Program-made: the position numbers and the translations under genes
Assembly: GCA_963816795.1 (NCBI GenBank)
Contig: CAWFLT010000006.1
Location: 372,001-436,000, forward strand
Reading direction: 5' to 3'
DNA: 64,000 nt
Source of the DNA: CAWFLT01 sp963816795
Lineage (GTDB): Bacteria > Acidobacteriota > Vicinamibacteria > Vicinamibacterales > SCN-69-37
Shown here: positions 63,981 to 64,000 of the stretch, piece after piece
Numbering within the stretch: position 1 is the first letter of the stretch
How the letters are laid out: every line of letters begins with the position of its first letter
Notes under the pieces: generated by a model
Databases searched by the model: none
What the model saw: the letters and a program-made list of their open reading frames with translations, nothing else
Told to the model about the DNA's origin: nothing

Positions 63981-64000
63981 AACGGTGACCGATCTTCTCC

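Noticed and set aside
1..64000. tRNA or rRNA genes
   Set aside because: I looked in the gaps for a GGTTCGAATCC-type T-arm and acceptor stems and found nothing convincing. A covariance-model scan would be decisive.

Overview
The window is about 64 kb of GC-rich chromosomal DNA. It probably comes from Acidobacteriota, most likely the Vicinamibacteria. That placement is inferred from gene content rather than a marker tree: MacB/FtsX-type 'ADOP' permeases, Ser/Thr kinases (one fused to a TolB-like propeller), a tricorn protease, an Oar-like TonB-dependent receptor, a DUF1080 protein, a PQQ dehydrogenase paired with a cytochrome c, and many secreted peptidases. I see no phage, IS element, CRISPR array, rRNA or tRNA gene.

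Layout. 0-7 kb: end of an ADOP permease, a zinc-ribbon Ser/Thr kinase, a tricorn protease, YraN and a HELQH protein. 7.5-9.3 kb: three tandem secreted IPT/TIG-like proteins. 9.5-15 kb: an HtrA protease, a LuxR-type regulator, an HtrA-like protein without catalytic His and Asp, and an M16 peptidase. 15-17.6 kb: an OB-fold lipoprotein and pgl-zwf (oxidative pentose phosphate pathway). 17.7-28 kb: a membrane MutS-like ATPase, DinB, M23 peptidase, HEFAH metallopeptidase, EF-hand/lectin protein, AstE-like lipoprotein, TerB-like protein, DUF1080 and a membrane protein. 28-37 kb: ADOP permease, alpha/beta hydrolase, kinase-propeller, S9 peptidase and a two-domain retropepsin. 37-43.4 kb: a RecB-like nuclease/RNase H/SF1 helicase fusion, a SET-domain protein with a post-SET motif, and a DEAD-box helicase. 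43.4-54.3 kb: DUF4920, a secreted protein, a Tat-exported aminotransferase, the TonB receptor, PQQ dehydrogenase with cytochrome c, a TPR protein and DUF4126. 54.3-64 kb: a housekeeping run (rsmH, aminotransferase, cysS, ribF, MBL phosphodiesterase, mazG, comEC).

Two features cut across the window. First, fifteen genes are interrupted by frame changes while their family motifs stay intact. By my hand count about 28 of 31 changes are a single extra base. The three exceptions are missing bases at 41.0-43.1 kb, where the DEAD-box gene alone has nine changes. This looks like insertion-biased sequencing or assembly error, so those genes are described as reconstructions. Second, the gaps between genes are filled with several unrelated families of short degenerate repeats, often as facing inverted halves, plus large palindromes. 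Several sit exactly between stop codons or across divergent starts.

How the genes work together. Close spacing suggests these operons: pgl-zwf; 93-aa protein-cysS-aminotransferase-rsmH; MBL-ribF; PQQ dehydrogenase-cytochrome c; TIG1-TIG2-TIG3; and 90-aa secreted protein-SET, which share an ATGA overlap. The general picture is a soil-type heterotroph with a large secreted peptidase set, kinase signalling, periplasmic quinoprotein oxidation and a DNA-uptake/repair set.
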